From the NCBI RefSeq assembly GCF_011516655.1, contig NZ_WOSV01000004.1, positions 124,001-188,000 on the forward strand: a stretch of 64,000 nt of DNA, given 5' to 3'. Positions within the stretch are counted from its first letter, which is position 1; every line of letters starts with the position of its first letter. Shown here piece after piece: positions 41,142-50,615 of this stretch. A program made the position numbers and the translations under genes. The stretch comes from Acetobacter thailandicus (GTDB lineage Bacteria > Pseudomonadota > Alphaproteobacteria > Acetobacterales > Acetobacteraceae). Below the pieces are notes generated by a model. The model saw nothing but the letters and a program-made list of their open reading frames with translations, did no database searches and had not been told where the DNA came from.

Positions 41142-42032
41142 ATGGATGTTCTGGAGCGTAGTCACCTGAAGGTTATTCAGGCTGTCGCGCGTGAAGGCTC
41201 ATTAACTGCTGCCGGGCTGCGTCTTAACCTGACGCAACCCGCGCTAAGCCATGCTATTCGTAAAATAGAAAATCAGCTCGGAGTTAAGGTCTGGCGCAGG
41301 GAGGGGCGGTCACTGGTGCTCACTCAGGCGGGAGAATGGTTGTTATCTCTGGCCAATCGCATGTTGCCTCAATTTGAACTGGCTGAAAAACGGCTTGAAC
41401 AATTTGGCAATGGTGAGCGTGGTACATTACGCATCGGTATGGAGTGTCACCCCTGTTATCAATGGCTTTTAAAAGTGGTTTCTCCTTATCTGGAAAGATG
41501 GCCGAAGGTTGATGTTGATGTGCGGCAGAAATTTCAGTTTGGCGGTATTGGTGCATTGTTCAGTAATGAGATTGATCTTGTTGTCACACCTGACCCGCTT
41601 TACAAACCCGGCCTGAAATTCACTCCTGTTTTTGACTATGAACTTGTGCTGGTTGTTGGCCCTCAGCACCCTTTGCGTGGTGAGAAGTTTATCTCACCAG
41701 AGCAGCTTGCGGGAGAAACCCTGATAACATACCCCGTACCGTCAGAGCGGCTGGATATTTATACGCAGTTTCTGCAACCTGCGGGTATTAGCCCAAGGCA
41801 GCAAAAGCAAATAGAAACAACAGATATTATGCTTGTGATGGTCGCTCATGGCAGGGGTGTTACGGCTCTGCCGGGATGGCTGGTTGAGGAATATGCGCAG
41901 CGCTTTGAACTTTCTCCTGTGAAGCTTGGGAAAAAGGGTATCGCAAAGCAAATTTTCCTTGGCTGTCGTGATACGGATGATGATATTTTTTACCTGCAGG
42001 ATTTTATCCGGTTTGCTGCGTCGCATCATTAG
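41142..42032 (+). CDS. LysR-family regulator, MetR-like
   Basis: 296 residues with N-terminal HTH (LKVIQAVAREGSLTAAGLRL, TQPALSHAIRKIENQLGV) and an effector domain close to MetR (GTLRIGMECHPCYQWLLKVV, DLVVTPDPLYKPGLKF, FDYELVLVVGPQHPL). MetR senses homocysteine and activates methionine genes; location right after mesXD supports that role. A cobalamin riboswitch follows after the stop. Confidence 0.88.
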   Translation: MDVLERSHLKVIQAVAREGSLTAAGLRLNLTQPALSHAIRKIENQLGVKVWRREGRSLVLTQAGEWLLSLANRMLPQFELAEKRLEQFGNGERGTLRIGMECHPCYQWLLKVVSPYLERWPKVDVDVRQKFQFGGIGALFSNEIDLVVTPDPLYKPGLKFTPVFDYELVLVVGPQHPLRGEKFISPEQLAGETLITYPVPSERLDIYTQFLQPAGISPRQQKQIETTDIMLVMVAHGRGVTALPGWLVEEYAQRFELSPVKLGKKGIAKQIFLGCRDTDDDIFYLQDFIRFAASHH

Positions 42033-42115
42033 CCCTTTTTACCTTCAGCATTGTTGACAGGCCTGTGTTCTGCGCGCACATCATCTGACTGATGGTCTTT
42101 GCCTTTAAAATACAA

Positions 42116-42287
42116 GGCAGAGTGTAAAAGGGAATCAGGTATCATGGCATGATATGCTGTTTAAGCCTGAGCTGTCCCCGCAACTGTAAGTGGTATGTTT
42201 CTGCATACTGATCATAAGATCAGACCACTGGGCCTGGCCTGGGAAGGGAGATGCAGCCGGCGACGCCACAAGCCAGGAAACCTGCCA
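42116..42287 (+). promoter_or_regulatory. cobalamin (B12) riboswitch
   Basis: Conserved blocks in order: outer stem GGCAG (42117-42121) paired with CTGCC (42282-42286), AAGGGAATCAGGT, the B12-box-like GAGCTGTCCCCGCAACTGTAA, ACCACTG, GGGAAGG, and finally GACGCCACAAGCCAGGAAACC. This is the standard adenosylcobalamin aptamer. It lies in the leader of btuB and shuts uptake genes off when cobalamin is plentiful. Confidence 0.93.
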
Positions 42288-42391
42288 TCGTGAATTGTTG
42301 CAAACGGGAAATGCTGATCGGGGAGTGTCAGCACAGAGTGGCATGCGCTGGCACAGCCTGATAAGGGCGTCAGTTCCTGCATAAACTTAGT

Positions 42392-42425
42392 CTCGTGGCA
42401 ACATTCGGACCACGAGGTAGTTTTT
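42392..42425 (+). terminator. riboswitch expression-platform hairpin at the btuB start
   Basis: CTCGTGG (42392-42398) pairs with CCACGAG (42410-42416), followed by GTAGTTTTT and at once by the btuB ATG at 42426. The only Shine-Dalgarno-like bases (GAGG, 42414-42417) are inside the stem, so the hairpin could both terminate and hide the ribosome site. Confidence 0.6.
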
Positions 42426-44468
42426 ATGGTGCGCAGACTTCTTTTTTTGAGCACAGCATTCTTCATTTTTCCCGGATGTATGGTTCGGGCAGCTGAACAG
42501 CCACAGCAGGCAGAGACAAGCCTGACGTCAGAGGAAGAGATGCTGTCACGTAATCCTGAACAGATTACTGTGAGTGCAGCCCGCAGGCCCGTCAGGCGTG
42601 ATGAAATCGGTACTGCCATGACAATCATTACAGAGCAGCAGATTTTAAAACAGCAACGTCGCTCTTTACCAGATCTGTTAGCCCGTGAACCAGGGTTAAA
42701 CCTTGTTCGCACCGGCGGAGCAGGGGGCACAACGTCAATTTTTATGCGTGGTACGAATGCCAATGAAGTAAAAGTGCGCCTTGATGGAATGGATATTAAT
42801 GATGGCAGTTCTGCCAGTGGCATGTTCGATGCTGCTCAGTTTATGACTGATGGTATAGGGCGTATTGAAGTTCTGCGTGGTCCGCAAAGTGGCCTCTATG
42901 GTGCAGATGCTATGGCAGGGGTAATCGATATTACGACAGCCCGTGGCGAGGGGCGTTTTAAACCTTTTTTACGTCTTGAAGGCGGCTCATATGGCACATT
43001 TAATCAGGTTATCGGGTTACGTGGCAGTAAGGGGCGTTTCCATTATAATGTGACGCTTAATCATTATCGTATGGATGGGTTTCGCAGCATTCCGCATTAT
43101 ATTGACCGCTATTATGGTGCCACACGTGCGCAACGCCACACCGGCAACCGCAATGATAACCGGGGCACGAATATTCGTCTGGGCTATGACGTAACCAGAA
43201 ATTTTGACCTTGGCCTGACAACCCGTCTGATTCAGAGCAATTATCACACCTATTCCCTGTATGACCTTCAGAGTGAAAACGAAGGCGGGGGGCATGTGCG
43301 TGAGCGTAATAATACAAATGAAGCAATTGTGCGCGGGACCGCTCATCTTGTGTCATTTGATGGTTTTTTTGATCAGGTCATCGGCCTTGGTTATATGGCC
43401 ATTCGTAATCGCTGGAACCAGACAGGGCTGTATGCTACCGGGCCCATTTATTACCGGTCAGACCGGCTGAAAATTGACTGGCATGGTACATTTAACTTTA
43501 AAAAATATGGCACAGTGCTGATTGGTGCTGAGCATTTTCATGACACGTTTGATACCAGTCATACTGCAGGCAGCGCTTATGACACCGGCTATCATACACA
43601 GGCGAGTATGGATACAACTGCAGGCTATGCACAGTATGAAGGTAACTGGAACAAAATTCTCTATGGTGCTGCCAACGTGCGTTATGACAGCAATTCGCGT
43701 TATGGCCATTATGTCACCTGGCGTGTGGCGCCTTCTGTTCATATTCCACATACAGGCACAATTATTAAGGCAAGTGCAGGGTCAGGTTTTCATGGCCCTA
43801 CACTTTATCAGCTCTTTTTTAATCAGACCGGATCCAGCTATTCGCAAAAAGGTAATCCTGACCTGCGGGCAGAGCGTCTGATTGGCTATGATGCCGGTGT
43901 TGAACAAAAACTGCTGCACGATAAGCTGCATTTCGGTGCAACATGGTATGATAACAAGGTTAAAAACCTTATCCAGTCAACATTGTCGATAGATAACTCT
44001 TCAGGCTATTCGTATTATCAGTATTCCTATGGCAACGTCTCCCGTGCCCGTATGTATGGGGTGGAGGCATTTGCTGAGTGGAAACCCATAAAGACCCTCG
44101 ATTTCAATCTGACTTATACCTGGACACATGCCCGTGATCTGACAAATCATCTGCCTTTGCAACGCAGGCCACAGCATAAGCTGAATTTTAATACTTCATG
44201 GAACCCGGTGAAAGATCTCACGTTATCTGGCAATATTCTTTATGTCAGCGGCTGGCGTGACCTGCCGGTTATTGGTTCTGAGGTTTGCAGCACCTGTGGT
44301 AAGGGGCATGGATATTTCACAGTTGATCTTGCTGCCAGTTATAAAATTAATCGTTTTGTTACAGTCTTTGCCCGTGCTGATAATCTGCTCAACAGGCAGT
44401 ATGAAGAACCGATAGGCTATCTTCAGCCCGGGCGGGCAGGTTATGGAGGCGTAACACTGAGCTACTGA
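42426..44468 (+). CDS. btuB: TonB-dependent cobalamin receptor, BtuB-like
   Basis: 680-residue outer-membrane receptor: signal peptide (LFLSTAFFIFPGCMVRA), TonB box EQITVSAA, plug domain (ITEQQILKQQRRSLPDLLAR, TSIFMRGTNANEVKVRLDG, LRGPQSGLYGADAMAGVIDI) and a C-terminal barrel ending in GGVTLSY. The riboswitch in its leader and the BtuFCD-like genes downstream indicate cobalamin or cobinamide as ligand. Stop and next start overlap by one base (TGATG). Confidence 0.92.
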   Translation: MVRRLLFLSTAFFIFPGCMVRAAEQPQQAETSLTSEEEMLSRNPEQITVSAARRPVRRDEIGTAMTIITEQQILKQQRRSLPDLLAREPGLNLVRTGGAGGTTSIFMRGTNANEVKVRLDGMDINDGSSASGMFDAAQFMTDGIGRIEVLRGPQSGLYGADAMAGVIDITTARGEGRFKPFLRLEGGSYGTFNQVIGLRGSKGRFHYNVTLNHYRMDGFRSIPHYIDRYYGATRAQRHTGNRNDNRGTNIRLGYDVTRNFDLGLTTRLIQSNYHTYSLYDLQSENEGGGHVRERNNTNEAIVRGTAHLVSFDGFFDQVIGLGYMAIRNRWNQTGLYATGPIYYRSDRLKIDWHGTFNFKKYGTVLIGAEHFHDTFDTSHTAGSAYDTGYHTQASMDTTAGYAQYEGNWNKILYGAANVRYDSNSRYGHYVTWRVAPSVHIPHTGTIIKASAGSGFHGPTLYQLFFNQTGSSYSQKGNPDLRAERLIGYDAGVEQKLLHDKLHFGATWYDNKVKNLIQSTLSIDNSSGYSYYQYSYGNVSRARMYGVEAFAEWKPIKTLDFNLTYTWTHARDLTNHLPLQRRPQHKLNFNTSWNPVKDLTLSGNILYVSGWRDLPVIGSEVCSTCGKGHGYFTVDLAASYKINRFVTVFARADNLLNRQYEEPIGYLQPGRAGYGGVTLSY

Positions 44469-45313
44469 TGCGCTGGTTAATTCCTTTGATAGGCATAGTG
44501 TATTGTGGGGTTCTGGCTGGTCATGGTCAGGCTGCCCCGCGTATTGCCTCACTTAATTTATGTACTGACCAGCTTGCCCTGATGCTCGCTGATAAAGAGG
44601 AGATCGTTGCCCTTTCTCCTCTTGTGCGCGACTGTTCTGCTTCTGTGCTGTGTCATGAGGGGTTGCCACACGTTATATTTGCAGCCGATGCTGAAAATAT
44701 TCTGTCTGTGCATCCTGATATTGTTCTTGCAGGGCAATACACAGCCCGTACTGCAGTGATGGCAGCGCGTGAGGTTGGTGCTCATATAGTCATACTGCCA
44801 CCGGCGCGCCGTTTGTCTGACATCCCCGGGCAGATCCGGCGCGTAGCTCAGGCTGTGGGCCATCCGGAGCGGGGGGAGGCTTTTATTGCTGCTTTTGAAA
44901 AGCGTCTCAGAGGTATGAGTGATCTGACGACAGGTGTTAACCCGATTGCGGCTGTTTATGAAGCTAATGGTCTGGTTGCCGGTGGTGCTTCCTTGCAAAA
45001 TGATGTTTTGAAATATTCAGGTTTCCAGAATCTTGCTGTGCGTGCTGCTTTGCCTGCAGGGGGACGTATTCCGCTTGAAACGCTGCTGGCCTGGCGCCCT
45101 GACCTGCTTATTCTTGACCGCTCAGGACAGGGGCACTCTCTTGCTCAGGCTATGCTGGATAACCCGGTTCTGACGGAGTTTTTTCCCGGGGTGCATCATG
45201 TGAATGTTCCTGCCTCTCTCTGGTTATGTGGTTTGCCACAAACGCTTGAGGCAGTAGCTGTTCTGCGTCGTGCCCGTGCAGCACTGGCAGAGAATAAAAC
45301 GGAGGCCCCATGA
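44468..45313 (+). CDS. btuF: ABC transporter substrate-binding protein, BtuF-like
   Basis: 281 residues with Sec signal (IGIVYCGVLAGHGQAAP) and a class III binding-protein fold: RIASLNLCTDQLALMLADK, a helical backbone, then YEANGLVAGGASLQND and a C-terminal lobe. Binds cobalamin in the periplasm and passes it to the permease. Overlaps btuB by one base and the permease by four. Confidence 0.85.
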   Translation: MRWLIPLIGIVYCGVLAGHGQAAPRIASLNLCTDQLALMLADKEEIVALSPLVRDCSASVLCHEGLPHVIFAADAENILSVHPDIVLAGQYTARTAVMAAREVGAHIVILPPARRLSDIPGQIRRVAQAVGHPERGEAFIAAFEKRLRGMSDLTTGVNPIAAVYEANGLVAGGASLQNDVLKYSGFQNLAVRAALPAGGRIPLETLLAWRPDLLILDRSGQGHSLAQAMLDNPVLTEFFPGVHHVNVPASLWLCGLPQTLEAVAVLRRARAALAENKTEAP

Positions 45314-46314
45314 CGAAGCGCGAGGTTCTACTCAACAGCCTGTTATGTATGAGTATATGCCTGCTGGTTATGACCTCTCTGCTATGGGGAGAGCACGGTT
45401 TTTCTTTTATGCAGGCATTGCATGAATGGCTTGCCGGTCAGCATACAGCCGGCTCCGTTATTCTGGGGGGGCTGCGTCTGCCACGGGTCATTCTGGGCAT
45501 TATGGTTGGTGGTACACTGGGCCTTTCAGGTGCCGTATTACAGGGGTATTTGCGTAACCCGCTGGCCGACCCGGGGTTGCTGGGGGTTTCGGGCGGGGCG
45601 GCACTTGGTGCTGTTTGTGTATTTTACACGGGGCTTAGTGTGATGGGCTCAGCTCTGCTGCCCGCCGGTGGGCTTATCGGGGCCTTTCTTGCTGTCGCTA
45701 TGCTGCTTCTTCTGGTGGGGCGGGGCACTGCTCTGGTGCTCTTACTGGCTGGCGCTGCTCTGAGCAGTTTTACTGCGGCTTTAACGGCACTTGTGCTGAA
45801 CCTCGTGCCAAGCCCTTATGCTTCGTTTGAAATTATGCGCTGGCTGATGGGCTCTCTGACAGACCGGACCATGTCTGATGTATTGCTGGCACTGCCCGGT
45901 GTAGCAGGAGGATGCATTGTGATGATGTTATCAGGGCGTGCTCTGGACGCGCTGACACTGGGGGAGGATGTTGCTCAGACAATGGGCTTTCATCTGCGTG
46001 GCCTGAAGGGGGTGCAGTTACGTCTTGTCGTGGGCACGGCTCTGGCTGTTGGTTCCTGTGTGGCTGTGTCAGGCGCTATTGGTTTTGTCGGGCTGGTTGT
46101 ACCTCATCTGCTCAGGGTAGTTGTGGGGTACAGGCCGTCTCGTCTGCTCTTGCCTTCTTTTTTGGGCGGGGCCGCTCTGCTTTTGCTTTCAGACCTCATT
46201 GTGCGTGTAGTTTCAGGTCATAAAGACATACAAATTGGCGTTATAACCGCACTTATTGGTGCACCTGTCTTTTTTTACAGAGTGCTTCAGTTCAGAAAAC
46301 AGGGGCAGTTTTAA
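45310..46314 (+). CDS. btuC: ABC transporter permease, FecCD/BtuC-like
   Basis: 334-residue inner-membrane protein with about ten helices. FecCD landmarks: LRLPRVILGIMVGGTLGLSGAVLQGYLRNPLADPGLLG, read as RLPR, GxxLxxSGxxxQ and NPLADP in order, then FVGLVVPHLLR and the GxPxF-like GAPVFFYRVL end. Overlaps the binding-protein stop by four bases and shares one base with the ATPase start. Confidence 0.9.
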   Translation: MTKREVLLNSLLCMSICLLVMTSLLWGEHGFSFMQALHEWLAGQHTAGSVILGGLRLPRVILGIMVGGTLGLSGAVLQGYLRNPLADPGLLGVSGGAALGAVCVFYTGLSVMGSALLPAGGLIGAFLAVAMLLLLVGRGTALVLLLAGAALSSFTAALTALVLNLVPSPYASFEIMRWLMGSLTDRTMSDVLLALPGVAGGCIVMMLSGRALDALTLGEDVAQTMGFHLRGLKGVQLRLVVGTALAVGSCVAVSGAIGFVGLVVPHLLRVVVGYRPSRLLLPSFLGGAALLLLSDLIVRVVSGHKDIQIGVITALIGAPVFFYRVLQFRKQGQF

Positions 46315-47060
46315 TGCTCGAAGTGCATCACCTTTCCTGCCAGGCCGGAGGACGTACGTTACTGGATGCGGTTTCTGCACAGTTTGACAAAGGGTGTGTT
46401 ACAGGCTTACTCGGCCCGAACGGAGCCGGTAAAAGTACGCTTCTGAAAGTTACAGCCGGCCTTGTGCCAGCCTGTGCGGGGAAAATAACACTCGACGGGC
46501 ATGATATACAGTCTTTAACGACAGCGCAGCTGGCGCGACAACTGGCTTATATTCCGCAGGATAATCCGCCTCTTCCAGCTATCCCGGTATGTGAAATCAT
46601 TTCACTGGGGCGTTTACCTTATGGTGAGACTGGTAGCCGGGCTATAAAGCATTATGCTGTTGAAAATGCTTTGAAAGCTACTGGTCTGGCAGACCTGGCG
46701 CAACGTCGGGCTGATCAGCTTTCAGGGGGAGAGAAGGCGAGATTAATGCTCGCACGCGCGCTTGCTACAGAAGCGGAAATTATACTGGCAGATGAGGTGA
46801 TGGCGGCTCTTGACCCCGCTCATGCGCTTTCTGTTATGCAGATATTGCGTAGTCAGGCTGAAGCAGGCAGGTGTGTTGTGCTTGTTATTCATGATCTGCT
46901 CATGGCAACGCGTTTTTGCGATAATCTGGTGCTGATATCTGATGGTAAAGTGCAGGCCTCTTTGCCACCGGCAGACCTGACGGACACTCTCGTGCAGAAT
47001 GTTTATGGTGTCACCACGCGTAAAATCGGAACCGGGCTTGTGCCATGGAATCGTGTGTGA
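46314..47060 (+). CDS. btuD: ABC transporter ATP-binding protein, BtuD-like
   Basis: 248-residue cytosolic ATPase of the Fe/B12 importer group: Walker A GPNGAGKST (about 34-42), Q-loop YIPQDNPPLP, signature LSGGEKARLMLARAL, Walker B IILADEVMAALDP and switch His in VIHD. Last gene of the riboswitch-controlled btuBFCD unit. The Walker B Glu follows the Asp directly (ADEV), as expected. Confidence 0.93.
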   Translation: MLEVHHLSCQAGGRTLLDAVSAQFDKGCVTGLLGPNGAGKSTLLKVTAGLVPACAGKITLDGHDIQSLTTAQLARQLAYIPQDNPPLPAIPVCEIISLGRLPYGETGSRAIKHYAVENALKATGLADLAQRRADQLSGGEKARLMLARALATEAEIILADEVMAALDPAHALSVMQILRSQAEAGRCVVLVIHDLLMATRFCDNLVLISDGKVQASLPPADLTDTLVQNVYGVTTRKIGTGLVPWNRV

Positions 47061-47158
47061 CCCCATAGCTGCCAGTATTTTTATAGGTTAAGTATCATAA
47101 AGGGATTTTTCGTAATAGTATGCCGCAGTTATATCAGCGATACACTATTGCGGGATCA

Positions 47159-47860
47159 TTATGCAGAAAGAGAAAAATGTGTGATTTCCTGCTGAGAACC
47201 TACGGTGCGGATACCAAAATACCCTGGGGATGCAGCATTGACTGGTGCTGAAAAGATTTTTTTACCATCAAGGAACAAAGTCGTCACACCGTTATGAACA
47301 CTTATAACAGTGTGATAAACATGGTCCGGTTTCAGCATATCAGCCGGGGCAGTACTTTCCTGTAACAGGATGCGTGCGCCTGAGCCGTCATAATGCCTGA
47401 AGCGTGTGGTTGTATTATTATTGCCGCCAATACCTGCATATTCGAGAACAAGAGAGTTATAGGCAGAGAGTGTGCCGTTGCGCACATGAGGAAGTGCGCC
47501 ATTTTTTTCATGTGCGTTCCAGAAGATATTCATATCTGAAACGCGTAGTGCTCCTTCCGGCTTCAAAATTTTCCGATCGAATGTAAGGGTATAGTTACCT
47601 TTTAGCGGGTGTTCGAACCAGAGTGTGACACCCCGCTGTGCTACGATTTTTACTCCATCAGGAATAATTTCTGCCTGTGAAGCAGGGGTGACAGGCAGAG
47701 TTTTCTCAGCTTCAAAGCGCCAGATATGGTTCTGATTATCCTGTATAGTTAAAGTGTTTTCGGCTTTTGTCCCGGCTTTTGATAAAACCGGAGAGGCCGC
47801 ACTGAGAGCAAGACATAAAACGTAGTGCCCGGGTGTATAAACACGTCTAGAGCGTTTCAT
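47159..47860 (-). CDS. exported DUF6250/YesU-like protein (rhamnogalacturonan locus)
   Basis: 233 residues from the ATG at 47860. That start has a strong GGAGGAG ten bases upstream and overlaps the YetA-like gene by 14 bases; the longer frame from 47887 is not needed. Signal peptide (YVLCLALSAASPVLSKA), then a beta-jelly-roll-type protein with TLWFEHPLKGNYTLTFDRK, MNIFWNAHEKNG, TTRFRHYDGSGARILLQ and LFLDGKKIFSAPV. This matches DUF6250, related to YesU of the Bacillus rhamnogalacturonan cluster. Likely carbohydrate-binding or lyase-like; exact activity not established. Confidence 0.75.
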   Translation of the reverse strand: MKRSRRVYTPGHYVLCLALSAASPVLSKAGTKAENTLTIQDNQNHIWRFEAEKTLPVTPASQAEIIPDGVKIVAQRGVTLWFEHPLKGNYTLTFDRKILKPEGALRVSDMNIFWNAHEKNGALPHVRNGTLSAYNSLVLEYAGIGGNNNTTTRFRHYDGSGARILLQESTAPADMLKPDHVYHTVISVHNGVTTLFLDGKKIFSAPVNAASPGYFGIRTVGSQQEITHFSLSA

Positions 47861-50567
47861 AAAAAATGTTCTCCTCCTGCGGGGCAAGTGCCATCAGACC
47901 TGTTGCCCCCAGCCCCCACTGAGCTGCGGCATTTGTTGAAATATGTGGTGCTTCATCAACTGCTTCAGGCACTGCCGGCGGTGAGAGATGGTTTATCTGA
48001 AAGTCACTGAGTAAAAGCCCTGCATCACCCTGTGCAAAAATACGCCACGCCTGCCTGCACAAAGCGGTGTCTCTGAGAGTGTAGCCTGCGTAGGCCAACA
48101 GGCGGGCATGTGCCTGCCTGAGGTTTAAGTGATGCAGTGCCTGCCCCAGTTTGTTTTTCTGGTTTTGTGCGTCAGCCAGATAGAGTGTGCAGTAATCCAG
48201 CCAGGCATTTTTAAAATCAGGCTGCGGTAAGAGCATAATCAGCTCGCTGCATGTTTCTGGCAGTCCGAACATGGCGCTCAGATGTGAAACAGAAAGAGCC
48301 CCTGTGCGATCCTGAGCAAACTCACCTGTATGCAGGTCCATCACACCCAGTCCGGTAAAAAAACCATGAGGCTGGGCTGCAATGCTGGTCATAGAGGCCA
48401 GTAGTTTGTTTTTCCATGGCTCATCACCTGTACGTTCCCACTCCAGCAGCCAGGCGGCGGCAATGGCCCCCCAGTCTGTACCAAAGGAGACCGTTGCATG
48501 ATGAGGCTGTGCCTTGATGGCCGCTGCCCCGCCAGTTTTGCGTCCGGGGACAATATCCTGCAGGCGGTTAACAGCGTTAACCTGTACATGCAGTAACTCA
48601 CCGGTACGCTCATCCGCAGTCAGGAAATAATAGATTTTTGCATTTGCAACGCTGGAGATACGCAGTTGTTTGGCGCTGTCTCCCCAGTGCTGCACGTTAT
48701 GACGCGAACCTAAGGGGGCGAATTTTCCGATATGGTAGACATCAACTTCTGTAATATGTCGTGTCATGGCTTCAGCCTGACGAAAGCTTTCCGCATTGCC
48801 TTTGTGCAGGTGGTATGCCCAGAACCACATAACAGAGCTTAGTTCACCGTTATCCCATGCAAACCCGCCAATGTCATAACGCCATGTATGCCTGTCGGCA
48901 TCATAGGTGTGCATAATGTCACCGTAGTTCCAGAAGCCATACCAGCGTCTTTGCTCAATCTGATTACGGTAAAATGTAAAAAGTGTATCAAGAGCCTGGT
49001 TTACTTTTGAATTTACACTCTGCGGGTGTTCGGGGCTCCAGAAAGCATGGGTCGCACGTGATGTGAACAGGTCAGACAAAGACTGCCTTAATTGTGGTGG
49101 AGATGAAATGCGCTGAGCGATAGCCACCAGGCTGGTGTTGTCGGGTGTATGGTCAGTAAATTCTATAACGATTTCGCTGGTTCGGCCAACACCGTAAGAG
49201 GAGGAAAAACCGGGTTCATAATCCTCATAAGTGATATCGAGAGCCTGCCGCTGCGTGGTATAATCGTTCTGATTTTCGGGGGTCTGATAAGATGCCATCT
49301 GCATGGGCTCTGCATCTGGTGCCCAGAGCCATGCTGTGAGTTGTGCATTATTCTCTCCTCCGTTTTCTACAGAGAGTGCTGCCGGGTAGCTCTGCCAGAA
49401 ATTTCTGATGCCGAGCACGACACCCCCCGATACGTCGCCAAGAAAAACAGTGCCAGAAGCTCTTTGTCCGGAAAAAGCATTGATCCAGGCGTCATGTTTT
49501 GTAATTCGTTTTTTGAGTGAAAAGCCATCACACGTTGCCTGGGTAAGTGTATAATCACCATAAACAGGGACATACCCGATAGCACCAGAGACTTTAGGAG
49601 ACCATTCTGCCTCAGGTGGCACAGCCTGGCCCTGTGTTTGTGCGGAACGTATATTGCTGCCCGGGTCGCGGCGTAAGCCGGTCAGAGGTTGCAATGCTTC
49701 AGCGAAGACACCGCCATCAGCACTTACAAAACGAATGTGCCGGTTATAGGCTTCACCATGAAACTGAGAGGAAATATTCAGCCCCAGACCACGCACTTCA
49801 TATTTTTTGGGGTCAATATCATGAATGATTGAGTGTATAACGCGAATTGCACCGCTATTTTTATAAAAATAGAAACGAAAAATAAACGGAATAACCTGTG
49901 TATGATCTGGTCCGCTATGTTTACCTTCTATGCGGATAACAGCCCGGTCAGGCCCGTTACCTTCAATTTCAAGTGTGTGAACGTCGCCATGGCACGGGAA
50001 GGTTCTGGTTTGTGTTATCTCTCCCTGTTGTGTGCTTTGTTCCAGCAGAGTGATGGCCTGCACCTGTGCCTGGCGTGGAAACGAGAGGGATAGAAAAGAC
50101 TGCCCTTTTGAAAAACTGGCCTGGAGTTTCCCTGTGTTGACAGAGATCTGATCATCCGTCTTTTGCGCAATGGTTTCCGTTCTGGTTTCTGAGTGTCGGG
50201 CAGGTACAGCATGAAGCCGGGTATATGCCGCCAGGTCAGAATGTGCAGTTGGAGAAACTGCATGAGCACTCCATTTGACAGATCCGTCCGGCCACCATGC
50301 GGTGATCCATGACTGTACCTGCTGCGTTCCGGCATCTGAGGTGCCCAGCGAAAAGCGCGCTGGTGCACGTAAAGCACCCTGTGGCCAGGCGACGCCAAAC
50401 GTTGTGCCCTGAAAGACATTTCCTGATGGCGGACCGTCAAGCCAGTTTATCTGTGTCGTAGCAGATTTGTGCTCTGCTGAGCCTTGTGCCTGCGTTGCTG
50501 CGGTGAAAAATAAGCTGCTGGTTGCGGTTGAGAGTTTAAGGAAATGGCGCCTTCCTAAATGTGGCAA
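47847..50567 (-). CDS. YetA/PcRGLX-like exo-rhamnogalacturonan lyase-type protein
   Basis: 906 residues, start TTG at 50567 (no ATG fits before the signal). A Tat signal begins the protein (GRRHFLKLSTATSSLFF), predicting folded export to the periplasm. The N-terminal RIFT-barrel-like region (TQINWLDGPPSGNVFQGTTFGVAWP in pieces) and the WWPDGSVKWSAHA and WYGFWNYGDIMHTYD blocks, followed by an alpha/alpha-barrel with WDNGELSSVMWFWAYHL, match PcRGLX/YetA-like proteins. Lies 48 bp after the TonB receptor on the same strand and overlaps the DUF6250 gene. Substrate is inferred to be rhamnogalacturonan or unsaturated uronides. Confidence 0.82.
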   Translation of the reverse strand: MPHLGRRHFLKLSTATSSLFFTAATQAQGSAEHKSATTQINWLDGPPSGNVFQGTTFGVAWPQGALRAPARFSLGTSDAGTQQVQSWITAWWPDGSVKWSAHAVSPTAHSDLAAYTRLHAVPARHSETRTETIAQKTDDQISVNTGKLQASFSKGQSFLSLSFPRQAQVQAITLLEQSTQQGEITQTRTFPCHGDVHTLEIEGNGPDRAVIRIEGKHSGPDHTQVIPFIFRFYFYKNSGAIRVIHSIIHDIDPKKYEVRGLGLNISSQFHGEAYNRHIRFVSADGGVFAEALQPLTGLRRDPGSNIRSAQTQGQAVPPEAEWSPKVSGAIGYVPVYGDYTLTQATCDGFSLKKRITKHDAWINAFSGQRASGTVFLGDVSGGVVLGIRNFWQSYPAALSVENGGENNAQLTAWLWAPDAEPMQMASYQTPENQNDYTTQRQALDITYEDYEPGFSSSYGVGRTSEIVIEFTDHTPDNTSLVAIAQRISSPPQLRQSLSDLFTSRATHAFWSPEHPQSVNSKVNQALDTLFTFYRNQIEQRRWYGFWNYGDIMHTYDADRHTWRYDIGGFAWDNGELSSVMWFWAYHLHKGNAESFRQAEAMTRHITEVDVYHIGKFAPLGSRHNVQHWGDSAKQLRISSVANAKIYYFLTADERTGELLHVQVNAVNRLQDIVPGRKTGGAAAIKAQPHHATVSFGTDWGAIAAAWLLEWERTGDEPWKNKLLASMTSIAAQPHGFFTGLGVMDLHTGEFAQDRTGALSVSHLSAMFGLPETCSELIMLLPQPDFKNAWLDYCTLYLADAQNQKNKLGQALHHLNLRQAHARLLAYAGYTLRDTALCRQAWRIFAQGDAGLLLSDFQINHLSPPAVPEAVDEAPHISTNAAAQWGLGATGLMALAPQEENIFYETL

Positions 50568-50615
50568 CGTACCTGTCTCCGTCTTATAAGAATAGAAAAT
50601 GAGCTGCCTGGTTTT

